Source of the DNA: Muribaculaceae bacterium Zag1
GTDB lineage: Bacteria; Bacteroidota; Bacteroidia; Bacteroidales; Muribaculaceae
Assembly (NCBI GenBank): GCA_002633115.1
Contig: NWBJ01000001.1
Location: 1-64,000 of the forward strand
Direction: 5' to 3'
DNA length: 64,000 nucleotides
Below are positions 34,601 to 42,730 of the stretch, piece by piece. Position numbers and translations under genes: made by a program. The notes under the pieces were generated by a model that ran no database searches, was not told where the DNA came from, and saw nothing but the letters and a program-made list of their open reading frames with translations. Numbering within the stretch: position 1 is the first letter of the stretch; each line of letters opens with the position of its first letter.

Positions 34601-34786
34601 ATATTCGGCCTGTTGCCCTTGGCCTTCTCAAGCGGCGTAGGCGCCAACGGCAACATATCGATTGGCGTAGGCACAACGGGCGGCATGCTGGTGGGCACGG
34701 TGGCGCTGCTGTTTGTGGTGCCGGTGTTGTTTATTGTGTTCCAGACGCTCGAAGAAAAAGTGATGCCAAAACGTCAGAAATCATGA
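31667..34786 (+). CDS. RND multidrug efflux transporter (AcrB-like, HAE1)
   Basis: 1039 residues, full length. Twelve membrane segments, and the hallmark GTVVDDAIVVVEAVQ of the fourth helix with the two proton-relay aspartates. The N-terminus FIDRPILSCVISVAIVLLGL and the PPTVSVSASYSGANAETVQ porter start are typical of HAE1 pumps. It works with the adaptor at 30513 and the outer-membrane factor at 34783; all overlap by 4 bp. Confidence 0.94.
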   Translation: MTLKTFIDRPILSCVISVAIVLLGLISLSTLPVEQFPEIAPPTVSVSASYSGANAETVQKSVIVPIEEAINGVEDMLYMVSSATNTGSASIQVYFKQGTDGDMAMVNVQNRLASAQGLLPGEVTKSGVNVRKRQTSRIKTLAVYSPDGTFDQKFISNYLKINIEPRLSRIAGVGEVDVYGADYSLRIWLDPSKMAQYKLVPSDIAKVLDGQNLESPTGTFGAESENTFRYTLKYRGRYEEESDFENLVVRALPDGSILRLKDVAEIELGTKSYDYIGSVNGHPGTTLMISQTSGSNANEIIKAIDKEVEQIRQSLPKGMEIVDLMSTKDFLDASIHNVIKTLIEAIILVVLVVYLFLQSFRATIIPTLSIVVSLIGTFIFLKIAGFSINLITLFALVLVIGTVVDDAIVVVEAVQAQFDKGEKSPYEATVKGMDGITAALLTTTIVFMAVFIPVSFMGGTTGTFYTQFGLTMAVAVGISLLNAMTLSPALCALMMTPHVIEGKKTFSARFHTAFNAGFNRLVRRYTAGVKFMFRRKWITALLLIAAGGSLYYMMVTTKTGLVPQEDMGSINIDVLTAAGTNLSETMQVMEEIDRRICDLPQIKAYSRTAGMGTLSGVGSSAGSFNIRLKDWSLRQGPEDDINSVMDEIYRRTSDIVGARIIVLTRGMIPGYGATSGFEIHVQDQKGGKIEDLQQIAYRIIAELNQRPEIARATTSFDTKYPQYLVEVDAATALRHGVEPADILSALSGYIGGSYASNINRFSKLYRVMVQASPEYRLDTKALGNIFVRNSSGDMSPISQYLKLTRVYGPQSLSRFNLFPSIQVNGTPATGYSTGEAIQAVREVCAENLPVGYSYEFGGMSREEASSGSSTVFIFIVCVVFIYLILCALYESLFIPWAVMLSVPFGLMGSFLFAKMFGLENNIYLQIGLLMLIGLLSKTAILMTEYASDGRRKGLSIIQAVTSAAQARLRPILMTSLSMIFGLLPLAFSSGVGANGNISIGVGTTGGMLVGTVALLFVVPVLFIVFQTLEEKVMPKRQKS

Positions 34787-36135
34787 AGCCACTCATCTCC
34801 ATACTCACCCCTCTGGCCACTTTGGCCTTGACAGCGTGCGGCCTCTACACCGAGGCTCCGCGCCCCGTCACGGAATATGATATCAACGAAATATGCCAGA
34901 TCGACAGCTTGGCGCCAACGATTGCTCGGCTCTCGTGGCGAGAAATGTTTCCGGACCCATACCTCACGGCTTGGATTGACAGCGGGTTGCGTGCCAATAC
35001 CGACCTGCGCAAGGCCCAGCTGCAAGTGGAGCAGGCCGAAGCCACGCTCCGTGCCTCGCGTCTGGCTTTCTTCCCCTCAGTGAGTGTTGGGGCGGATGGC
35101 ACTGCTGGATTCAATACTACCGACAAATTCACGATTGGTCCTTCGGCATCGTGGGAGGTCGACATATTTGGCAAGCAGCGCAATCTGAAGAAAGGAGCTG
35201 AAGCGGCCTACTATGGCTCGGAGGCGTATGCGCAAGCCGTGCGCACTCAGCTGATTGCCACCATCGCCAATAGCTATTACACCCTGCTGATGCTGGATGA
35301 ACAGCTCGATATCAGCGAGCGCACTATCAAGACGTGGGATGAGAACTTGCGCACGCTCCAGGCGCTGAAGCGCGCCGGACGCACCAACGAGGCGGCTGTG
35401 CTGCAAGCTCGCGCCAACCGCATGCAGGTCGAGGGCTCTGCTGTGACGCTGCGCAATCAGATCAATGAGCAGGAGAATGTAATGCGTTCTCTGTTGCTTA
35501 ATCCCGCGGCTGACTTGGCGAGAGGGCTGCTCTCTGAGCAAGAATTCCCGGATTCGCTCTCGGCTGGGGTGCCGCTATCGCTGCTTTTGAATCGTCCGGA
35601 TGTAAGGGAGGCTGCTTATGAGTTGCAGCGCTGTTTCTATGCCATAAATGTGTCGAAGGCGGCGTTCTATCCCTCGCTGACACTGTCGGGTAGTGCTGGG
35701 TGGACTACTTATGAAGGCACAACGGTGTCGAACGTCTCTGACTGGATTGCCAGCATAGCCGGGTCGATTGCGGCTCCGATTTTCAGCAAGGGCACCAACG
35801 AGGCCAATCTCAAGATTGCGCAGACTAATTACGAGGCGGCTTCGCTTGACTTCCAACAGACGCTCCTTGATGCCGGCATTGAGGTCAACAATGCCCTCTC
35901 TGACTGGCAGACGGCTCGCGAGCGTATCGCTCTCGACAAGAAGCAGGTGGTGGCCCTCAAGGGCGCTGTCAACACCACTCGTCTGCTGATGCGCAATTCC
36001 ACCACCAACTATCTCGAGGTGCTCACTGCCCAGCAGCGCCTCCTCGAGGCCGAGCTCTCCAAAACCTCCGACACATACGCCGCCATCCAAGCCATCATCT
36101 CCCTCTACCACTCCCTCGGCGGCGGCACCGAATAA
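34783..36135 (+). CDS. Outer-membrane efflux factor (TolC/NodT-like lipoprotein)
   Basis: 450 residues. Lipobox signal (LTACG). Two repeats of the OEP fold: LRKAQLQVEQAEATLRASRL and the SWEVDIFGKQRNLKKGAEAAY motif, then AAFYPSLTLSGSAGW and SWTIAAPIFSKG-like (GSIAAPIFSKG). Completes the tripartite pump. Confidence 0.93.
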   Translation: MKPLISILTPLATLALTACGLYTEAPRPVTEYDINEICQIDSLAPTIARLSWREMFPDPYLTAWIDSGLRANTDLRKAQLQVEQAEATLRASRLAFFPSVSVGADGTAGFNTTDKFTIGPSASWEVDIFGKQRNLKKGAEAAYYGSEAYAQAVRTQLIATIANSYYTLLMLDEQLDISERTIKTWDENLRTLQALKRAGRTNEAAVLQARANRMQVEGSAVTLRNQINEQENVMRSLLLNPAADLARGLLSEQEFPDSLSAGVPLSLLLNRPDVREAAYELQRCFYAINVSKAAFYPSLTLSGSAGWTTYEGTTVSNVSDWIASIAGSIAAPIFSKGTNEANLKIAQTNYEAASLDFQQTLLDAGIEVNNALSDWQTARERIALDKKQVVALKGAVNTTRLLMRNSTTNYLEVLTAQQRLLEAELSKTSDTYAAIQAIISLYHSLGGGTE

Positions 36136-36353
36136 TTCCATAAAGGTTATTAGGTAACACAGACTCCATACATCCCAATTTAGGGAAAAATTGTTTCTTC
36201 CTCACCAAGCTAAAACCGATTTTCTGTGAAACAATTGACCACACCATGGAAAAAGAAGATGAAAAGCGATGAGATGAGTGTAAATTATTGTTAATTACTA
36301 TGTATATTTAAAATACAGGTTTTATATTTGCATCATAATTTAAGATAATGTAT

Positions 36354-36765
36354 ATGCAAATCATAAAACGTCAACTTCAGGAGAAGCTTCTCGGCATGGC
36401 GAGGAAGTTTCCTTTTGTCACTCTGACTGGTCCTCGCCAGTCAGGCAAGTCCACATTGGCACGGCTTTCCTTCCCAGACTATAAAAAGTTACTATAACCA
36501 AGGAATGCGTCCAGCGTTGGCATATTGGCGCGACAGCAATGGCCATGAGGTGGAGCTGATAGATTACACTGGAGGAGCAGCGCGTCCCTACGAGATTAAG
36601 TCTGGTTCTACCTATCAGTCATCCTATTTCGACAATCTCAAGAAATGGGGCCCCATGGCCAATGTGCCAGTAGATGACCGCACCGTAATCTATGCCGGTT
36701 CCACCCCTCTCTCCACCTCTCAAGGTCGCCTTCTCCCCTGGGTCCAATTATGCCATGCTATCTAA
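36354..36765 (+). pseudogene. DUF4143-type ATPase, internally deleted
   Basis: N-terminus IIKRQLQEKLLGMARKF and P-loop TLTGPRQSGKSTLARLSF are intact, then TAA at 36495. The C-terminus (RPALAYWRDSNGHEVELI, then ARPYEIKSGSTYQ, the usual WRD...EVDLI / EIKSG end) resumes one frame over at about 36490. The central 280 or so residues are gone. A TATATTTG -7 element precedes it. Confidence 0.85.
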
Positions 36766-36837
36766 TTCATTAGAATTGGAGGCGGTTTCTTTTCCTGAAA
36801 AGTTGACTTGAAAGAAAACACGTAAATTTCGTTATAA

Positions 36838-36930
36838 TTTTAGGAACAAAAATTTGTGTATTTCTGGGTTTTAGGAACAAAAATTTGTGATTTTGTGGTG
36901 AAAATCGATTTTTAGGAACAAAAATTTATA
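36838..36930 (+). repeat. Three direct copies of a 20-bp element upstream of the Fic gene
   Basis: TTTTAGGAACAAAAATTTGT-type copies start near 36838, 36869 and 36909, with spacings of about 31 and 40 bp. The third is 3 bp before the start codon. These look like operator sites for a DNA-binding protein. Confidence 0.85.
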
Positions 36931-36933
36931 ACC

Positions 36934-37590
36934 ATGCGTGAAATCAATCTGAATAGAGAGATACTCTTTGGATCCTCCGATCCAGAGGTTTCGCGCAGCA
37001 TTGCATCCTTAGTGGCTAAGGGCAAGATTAGGAAATTGGGTCCCAAAATTTACACGACCAATCTTATTGATGAGCCAGCTAATATCATAAGGCGCAATCT
37101 CATTGATATCCTTGGCAAGAGATATCCAGGCGCAGTCATCAGCCATCGCAGCGCCCATGAGATGCGTCCTACTTCCAAAGGGGAATTTTTCCTAACATCA
37201 ACGCGCAAGGCGCGAGTGACCGATCTGCCGGGGATTGTCATTAATATAGCCAAAGGACCTGCAGGACAACCAACGGATATTTCTTTCAATGGGCTCTTCA
37301 TTTCCAGCGAACATCGCTGGATGCTCGAATGCATGCAGTCGACACGCAAATCAGGGGATAGTTCAAAGGTTCTCCCTATCGAAAAAATCGAAAATCGTCT
37401 TGAAAAGATTCTCCTCATTGGAGGCAAGGATAGATTAAACGCTTACCGCGACCGACTGAAGTCCACGGCTAATGAATTGGGCTTCCAAAAAGAATTTGAC
37501 CGCATTAACAAGATAATCTCGACGTTGCTCAACACCCATTCGTCAAGCATTTTGACTACCAAATCACATCTCCTGGATTTTCCAATCTGA
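36934..37590 (+). pseudogene. Fic-associated wHTH protein, C-terminally truncated
   Basis: 218 residues that match the N-terminal half of Bacteroidales Fic proteins: LFGSSDPEVSRSIASLVAKG, RKLGPKIYTTNL, GKRYPGAVISHRSAHEMRP, and RDRLKSTANELGFQ. The text ends shortly after LLNTHSSSI; the catalytic HPFxxGNGR domain that normally follows is absent. The last residues are read from the antisense of an AAA-ATPase fragment. The N-terminal half is DNA-binding and resembles an AbiEi-type domain, so it could still regulate. Confidence 0.75.
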
Positions 37591-37777
37591 AATATTGCGG
37601 TAGGCATGGCTGAAGGAGATGCCCACCTTTACTATCTTCTTGCCAGAAGCAAGGTAAGGGATCGGGTAATCACGGGAGTCGATTTGGGCTAAAGCCTGAT
37701 CGGCAGTGCCATCAAGCTTAAATTCCATGACATAAACCGTGGTGGGGGTCTTTACCACCAAATCTATCCTACCGGTA
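37564..37777 (-). pseudogene. C-terminal fragment of an AAA-ATPase/PD-(D/E)XK protein
   Basis: Reads GRIDLVVKTPTTVYVMEFKL, then DGTADQALAQID and a terminal KIVKVGISFS, the nuclease-like end (D...EFK) of DUF1703/AAA-ATPase-like proteins. Its 5' side is cut at the IS end (37781). The N-terminal part of the same family is at 39750-40067 on the same strand. Confidence 0.8.
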
Positions 37778-37780
37778 TTA

Positions 37781-38509
37781 GAACCTGTTTAATAACAAAA
37801 GTTAAATAGAAAGGCCATCGAGCCTATCAATCAATACATTAAGTTTTTGGGTTGTTGAATAAGTGTATTGTTTAACCAATAAAATCCAAAAGCCATGTAC
37901 CAGACTGATTGACCGATGACCAAAAGAACTTTATTAGAAGAACAATTCCAATGGAGGATTGGCGTAGCAAGTACGACATATTTAGCATTCTGGATGCCAT
38001 CATTTACATTGACATCACAGGCTGCCAATGGAGGAATCTCCCCTCGGAATACCCCAAATGGCCCACTGTGTATTATAAGAAAGTCAAAGGCGTTAAAAGA
38101 CACATAGTTACCGACAAGAACGGTTGCATCCTTGCAGCCACTGCCACCAGCGCCAACTTCACGACTCCAAGGCTGCTTCCGTGCTCATGGCGCTCCTGTC
38201 GGCCCTGTATCCTGGAATCAAGACTGTTTATGCCGACTCTGGGTACAGGGGCATTCTGGGCAAAACTGTCCATGATTAATTGGGCCATAATGTCGAGGTA
38301 GTCCATTCTCATTACTCAGGCTCTGGGTTTATTCCAGCCAAGAAAAGATGGGTTGTGGAACGCACCTTCGCTTGGCTGGATCATTTTCGGAGGCTCTGCC
38401 GGAACTATGAAGGGACTTTGGCCTCTGCCAATGAGATGCTCATGGTAGCAGCAGTGGTTATGATGCTTCGGCCAGTTCCAAAATTTAACATCCATTATTA
38501 AACAGGTTC
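37781..38509. mobile_element. Deleted IS5-type insertion sequence
   Basis: Terminal inverted repeats GAACCTGTTTAATAA (37781) and complement (to 38509), with a 3-bp target duplication TTA on both sides (37778-37780, 38510-38512). That duplication size and sequence (TNA) fits the IS427/IS1031 groups of IS5. At 729 bp it is shorter than complete members. Confidence 0.85.
37909..38501 (+). pseudogene. IS5-type transposase remnant
   Basis: Pieces in different frames: DIFSILDAIIYIDITGCQWR, then KKVKGVKRHIVTDKNGCILA, then the C-terminal KRWVVERTFAWLDHFRRLCR. The segment between YYK and the KGVKRH part is deleted and the middle is frameshifted. The element cannot move by itself. Confidence 0.85.
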
Positions 38510-38609
38510 TTAATGCTCCATTCATTTCTTAAGGCATCCAAATCCTGTCGAGAGTCAATGATTAAGATTAGTGATTGGGAAAGAAGCCTAAAGGTGAAAT
38601 GATTTCTCG

Positions 38610-39617
38610 TCAGTTGTTTTTATTGATGAGGTTGACAATGACTTTAACCATCGTGTCTTTCTCTTCGGTGCGGCTCTCGGCAATCATCAGTGTGAGAGCC
38701 ACGAGAGTGTTGTCAGCTATTCGCTTGGAACCGTCCTCATTGTAGAGAATCCCGTTGCCGTTGAGAAACCAAAGGAAGAGCGTAGCGGCAATGCGTTTGT
38801 TTCCATCACTGAAAGAGTGATTCTTTGTGACGAGATATAGGAGCATGGCAGCTTTTTCCTCTACAGAAGGATAAAGGTCAATGCCACCGAATGTCTGATA
38901 TATCTGACCGATGGAACTTTTGAAAGAATCATCTTTCTCATTGCCGAACAAGTCGCTACCACCGAATTTGTGATGGAGCTCTCGGATTACCTCCATCGCA
39001 TTCTCGTAAGTGGCATGAAAGACTTCTTGCCCAGTAGTTTGCTCAATTGTCAGATTCTGATAATCGTAGCGGTCGAGCGTGTCTAAGGCATAGGTGTAAT
39101 CCACCACCACGTCCAGCAGAGAACGGCTGTCTTCGGTAAGTTTCTCTTGGTTCTGAATGGTGCGACCAAGCACCTTGACGAGCTGACTCAACTCGTCATA
39201 TTTCTGCGCAGTCATTCGCTCGTTGATGACATAACCTTGGAGAAGATATTGTTTCAGCACCTTGTTAGCCCAAATGCGGAATTGTGTGCCACGTTTAGAT
39301 TTTACCCGATAACCCACTGAAATAATCACATCAAGATTATAGAGGGTGGTTTCTGTTTTTTGTGTAAACCCTTCTCTACGCCCATAATCCTTGGCATGTG
39401 CAAATTTTACACATACCAAGGATTCTTCAAGTTCACCCTCCTTGAAGATGTTGGCGATGTGACGGCCTATGACAGTCCTATCTTTCTGAAACAATTCTGC
39501 CATCTGAGCTTGCGAAAGCCACACAGTCTCGTCTTGAAACTTAACGTCTATACTTGTTTCCCCGTCACTAGTCTGATAAATTACGATGCTATTTGTGAGT
39601 TCTTGTTTGTTTTCCAT
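38610..39617 (-). CDS. RhuM-family protein with C-terminal Fic/Doc domain
   Basis: 335 residues. The N-terminal half has the RhuM pattern DETVWLSQAQMAELFQKDRT, then LYNLDVIISVGYRVKSKRGT and FRIWA. The C-terminal half has the Fic motif KNHSFSDGNKRIAATLFLWF, with catalytic His, Asp/Gly-Asn and Arg in place. Fic/Doc enzymes modify proteins by AMP or phosphate transfer. The N-terminal part contains an HTH-like helix pair. It stands alone, with its own palindromic operator, and is the only complete gene in a stretch of relics. A toxin or phage-defence role is inference. Confidence 0.85.
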   Translation of the reverse strand: MENKQELTNSIVIYQTSDGETSIDVKFQDETVWLSQAQMAELFQKDRTVIGRHIANIFKEGELEESLVCVKFAHAKDYGRREGFTQKTETTLYNLDVIISVGYRVKSKRGTQFRIWANKVLKQYLLQGYVINERMTAQKYDELSQLVKVLGRTIQNQEKLTEDSRSLLDVVVDYTYALDTLDRYDYQNLTIEQTTGQEVFHATYENAMEVIRELHHKFGGSDLFGNEKDDSFKSSIGQIYQTFGGIDLYPSVEEKAAMLLYLVTKNHSFSDGNKRIAATLFLWFLNGNGILYNEDGSKRIADNTLVALTLMIAESRTEEKDTMVKVIVNLINKNN

Positions 39618-39657
39618 ATATTGCAGTGCAGTTCGAGTTCAAAAATCGACCGTTATA

Positions 39658-39681
39658 TTTCCTAACTGCAAAGTTAGGAAA
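39658..39681 (-). promoter_or_regulatory. Operator-like palindrome on the RhuM-Fic promoter
   Basis: Perfect palindrome with arms TTTCCTAACT and AGTTAGGAAA around GCAA. It contains the minus-strand -7 element TAACTTTG (39669-39676), 41 bp before the start codon. A repressor bound here would block transcription. Confidence 0.65.
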
Positions 39682-39749
39682 CTTTCAAGAAGTTCCCTAT
39701 AAATTTTGAAGAAAGTTACACCATCCATAAATAATCAATCAAATTAAAA

Positions 39750-40067
39750 TTAAACAAAAATGTTTTTTTGCTTAATTGAGTCCTTACTTACCACTTTCCC
39801 TTTTAAATTGAGAATAATGCTTTTATTTCCAAAATCTGGTAACGTAAATTTCGTTACCACCTTTTCCCCTCGGAAATAAGCCTCAAGGGTGGACAACATG
39901 AGGCTCTTGCCGAATCGGCGAGGGCGTGACAAGAAAATGAAATCGCTAGTCCAAGTCAGTTCTGGAATGAAATGGGTCTTATCTACATACACGCAGCCTT
40001 TTTCACGGAGTTTTCTGAAACTCTGCAATCCAATGGGATATCTTACTCTTCCTGTCATCATAGCCAT
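39750..40067 (-). pseudogene. N-terminal fragment of an AAA-ATPase-like protein
   Basis: 105 residues; starts TGRVRYPIGLQSFRKLREKG and has the P-loop-like FLSRPRRFGKSLMLSTLEAY of the AAA-ATPase-like (PF09820) family, then breaks off after about 80 residues. The other end of this family is at 37564. The break is followed by an A/T-rich tail, where the RhuM-Fic gene lies. Confidence 0.8.
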
Positions 40068-40124
40068 CCTATTTTGTATATGGCAAAGTTAACACTTTTA
40101 CTTTATTTCTCCAAATTCTTGGAT

Positions 40125-40260
40125 AGATGAAACAACCCCTACGGGGTAGGAAGGAGGGGGGAAGCCAATCTTGTCTATAAGAAACATCCCCTACTGGGCA
40201 AAGGAGGGCGGAGCAAATCTTAGCTATGTGAAATAATCCCTACGGGATAGAGTGGAAGGT
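40125..40260. repeat. Three degenerate tandem repeats of about 50-60 bp
   Basis: Units centred on AACCCCTACGGGGTA, ACATCCCCTACTGGGCA and AATCCCTACGGGATAG, each followed by GGAGG and ATCTTG/AGCTAT-like bases. Each has a short CCCTACGGG palindrome. No gene overlaps. Confidence 0.6.
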
Positions 40261-40438
40261 TATATTTTGAGGAAAAATTGGGGATTGGAGAAAAGTTGTG
40301 AAAGGTTTTTTTCGGATTTTCAGAATAAAGCATTAAATTTGCACATTAATCCCTTAAAGAGCGTGGAATAGGGGTTCGGGCCTACTCAAAACCCACAGGC
40401 TCGTGAGCACCTCACTCTCGCGCTGGATACCACAGAAT

Positions 40439-42700
40439 ATGGCTACAGAAGTGCAATATACCACCCCCGAAGAGGACCAGATGATTGAGGACGCCTTCCG
40501 CGACGTACTGGATGGTTATCTCAAGAGCAACCACCGCAAAAAGGTGGAGATAATAGAGCGTGCTTTCCAATTTGCCAAGGAGGCCCACAAGGGCATACGC
40601 CGGCGCTCGGGCGAGCCCTACATCCTCCATCCAATAGCCGTGGCCAAGATTGCCTCCCAGGAAATCGGCCTCGGCTCAACCTCGATTTGCGCCGCATTCC
40701 TCCACGATGTGGTCGAAGACACCGAATACACAGTCGAAGACATCGAGCGCCATTTCGGCAAGAAGATAGCCCAGATCGTGGCCGGCCTCACCAAAATCTC
40801 CGGCGGCATCTTCGGCGACAAAGCCTCGGCCCAGGCCGAGAACTTCCGCAAGCTCCTGCTCACCATGAGCGAGGACATCCGCGTAGTGCTCATCAAGATG
40901 GCCGACCGATTGCACAATATGCGCACCCTCGGCTCGATGGCCCCCAACAAGCAATACAAAATCGCCGGCGAGACCCTCTACATCTACGCTCCCCTCGCCC
41001 ATCGCCTCGGCCTGTTTGCCATCAAGACCGAGCTTGAAGACCTGGCATTCAAATATGAGCACCCCAACGCCTACGAGCGCATCTCAAAGCAAATCGCCGA
41101 ATCAGAGCAGCGCCGCTCAGAGGTGTATGCCGACTTTGCCGCTCCCATCAAGCGCCGCCTCGATGAGATGGGCCTCAAATACGATGCCAAAGCCCGCGTC
41201 AAGTCAGTCTACTCCATTTGGAAAAAGATGGAGACCAAGAAAATACCCTTCAGCGAGGTCTACGACCTATACGCCATGCGCATAGTCTTCGACTGCGACG
41301 ACCGAGCCAAGGAGAAGCAGATATGCTGGAACATCTACAGCGCCATCACCGACCTGTACCGCCTCCACCCCGAGCGCACCCGCGACTGGGTGTCAGTGCC
41401 AAAGGCCAACGGCTACCAGGCTCTGCACCTCACCGTGATGGGCCCCGACGGCAACTGGATTGAGGTGCAGATACGCTCGCGCCACATGGACGAAATAGCC
41501 GAAAAAGGCTTTGCCGCCCACTGGAAATACAAAATCGGCGAGGGCGACGAAGAATCAGAACTCTCGGTGTGGCTCAAAACCATCAAAGACATCCTCGACG
41601 ACCCCGAGCCCTCGGCTATCGATTTTCTCGACACCCTCAAGCTCAACCTTTTCGCCTCTGAAATTGTAGTGTTCACCCCCACTGGCGAACTCATCACCCT
41701 CCCTGCCAACGCCACAGTGCTTGATGTGGCCTTCTCGCTCCACTCCGACCTCGGCTCCCACTGCATCGCCGGCAAGGTCAACCATAAGCTCGTGCCAATG
41801 AGCACGCCCCTCAAGAGCGGCGACCAAGTGGAGGTGCTGACCTCGCAGCAACAGCAGCCACAGCCCGAATGGATCAACTATCTCGCTACCGCCAAGGCTA
41901 AGACCCGTCTGCGCAAAGCCCTGCTCAAGACGCGCCAGCCACTTATAAACAAAGGCAAGGAGAAACTTGATGCCTTCCTAAAAGAGAACGGCTTTGAGGA
42001 AAACAACCTGATAGCCACCAAGCTAATGGGAATGTTCCACGTGACAAACATGGACGAGCTATGTTACCAGCTTGGCAACGAAGAGATTGAATTTAACGAC
42101 TACGTGCTCAAGTCGCTCAAGCGAGCCAACGAGCGCTCATCAGCCTCATTCCTCAAAAAAATCCTGCGCATCGGTAAGACCTCGACCACCAAAGAGCCCG
42201 AAACAAAGGAGAAACCCAAAATCAACACCAAGGAGACATACGTACTCAAATATGACCAGCACGGGGCCAACTTCAAGATTGCCGACTGCTGCGCCCCTAT
42301 CCCCGGCGACGAAGTGATGGGATTTGTCGATGAGAACAACGAGGTCGTGGTCCACGCCCCGAACTGCCCTCGCGCCATGGTGCTCAAGTCGAGCTACGGC
42401 TCGCGCATCGTCTCGACCCGCTGGGAGACAGTCAACGGCAAATTCCTGGCCCATGTCCACATCGAGGGCATCGACCGCCACGGCATATTGCAAGAGTTGA
42501 CACAGATGATCTCAAACCAACTGGGCATGGGCATACGCAAACTCAACATCGAGGCCGAAAACGAAGTGTTCGGCTGCGAGCTGTGGGTGCGCGTAGCTGA
42601 TACCGTGGTGGTCGAAGACCTGTGTGCTAAAATCAAGAAAGTGGAAGGCGTGAAAGCGGCTACCCGCATCCAAGATTGGGAAAAAGTAACCGCCCAGTAA
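40439..42700 (+). CDS. Bifunctional (p)ppGpp synthetase/hydrolase, RelA/SpoT family
   Basis: 753 residues from the ATG at 40439; the ORF-track start at 40403 adds unrelated residues. Hydrolase HD domain (about 50-160) with SGEPYILHPIAVAKI and FLHDVVEDTEYT; synthetase domain (about 250-360) with RVKSVYSIWKKM and AMRIVFD; TGS domain (about 411-470) with VFTPTGELITLP; C-terminal ACT-type regulatory domain. Intact HD catalysis and synthetase suggest both activities. A -7 element TAAATTTG lies at 40334. It is 30 bp before the PgpH-like gene. Confidence 0.93.
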   Translation: MATEVQYTTPEEDQMIEDAFRDVLDGYLKSNHRKKVEIIERAFQFAKEAHKGIRRRSGEPYILHPIAVAKIASQEIGLGSTSICAAFLHDVVEDTEYTVEDIERHFGKKIAQIVAGLTKISGGIFGDKASAQAENFRKLLLTMSEDIRVVLIKMADRLHNMRTLGSMAPNKQYKIAGETLYIYAPLAHRLGLFAIKTELEDLAFKYEHPNAYERISKQIAESEQRRSEVYADFAAPIKRRLDEMGLKYDAKARVKSVYSIWKKMETKKIPFSEVYDLYAMRIVFDCDDRAKEKQICWNIYSAITDLYRLHPERTRDWVSVPKANGYQALHLTVMGPDGNWIEVQIRSRHMDEIAEKGFAAHWKYKIGEGDEESELSVWLKTIKDILDDPEPSAIDFLDTLKLNLFASEIVVFTPTGELITLPANATVLDVAFSLHSDLGSHCIAGKVNHKLVPMSTPLKSGDQVEVLTSQQQQPQPEWINYLATAKAKTRLRKALLKTRQPLINKGKEKLDAFLKENGFEENNLIATKLMGMFHVTNMDELCYQLGNEEIEFNDYVLKSLKRANERSSASFLKKILRIGKTSTTKEPETKEKPKINTKETYVLKYDQHGANFKIADCCAPIPGDEVMGFVDENNEVVVHAPNCPRAMVLKSSYGSRIVSTRWETVNGKFLAHVHIEGIDRHGILQELTQMISNQLGMGIRKLNIEAENEVFGCELWVRVADTVVVEDLCAKIKKVEGVKAATRIQDWEKVTAQ

Positions 42701-42730
42701 CATGAACCACTGTCCCCAAAACGATGTGTT

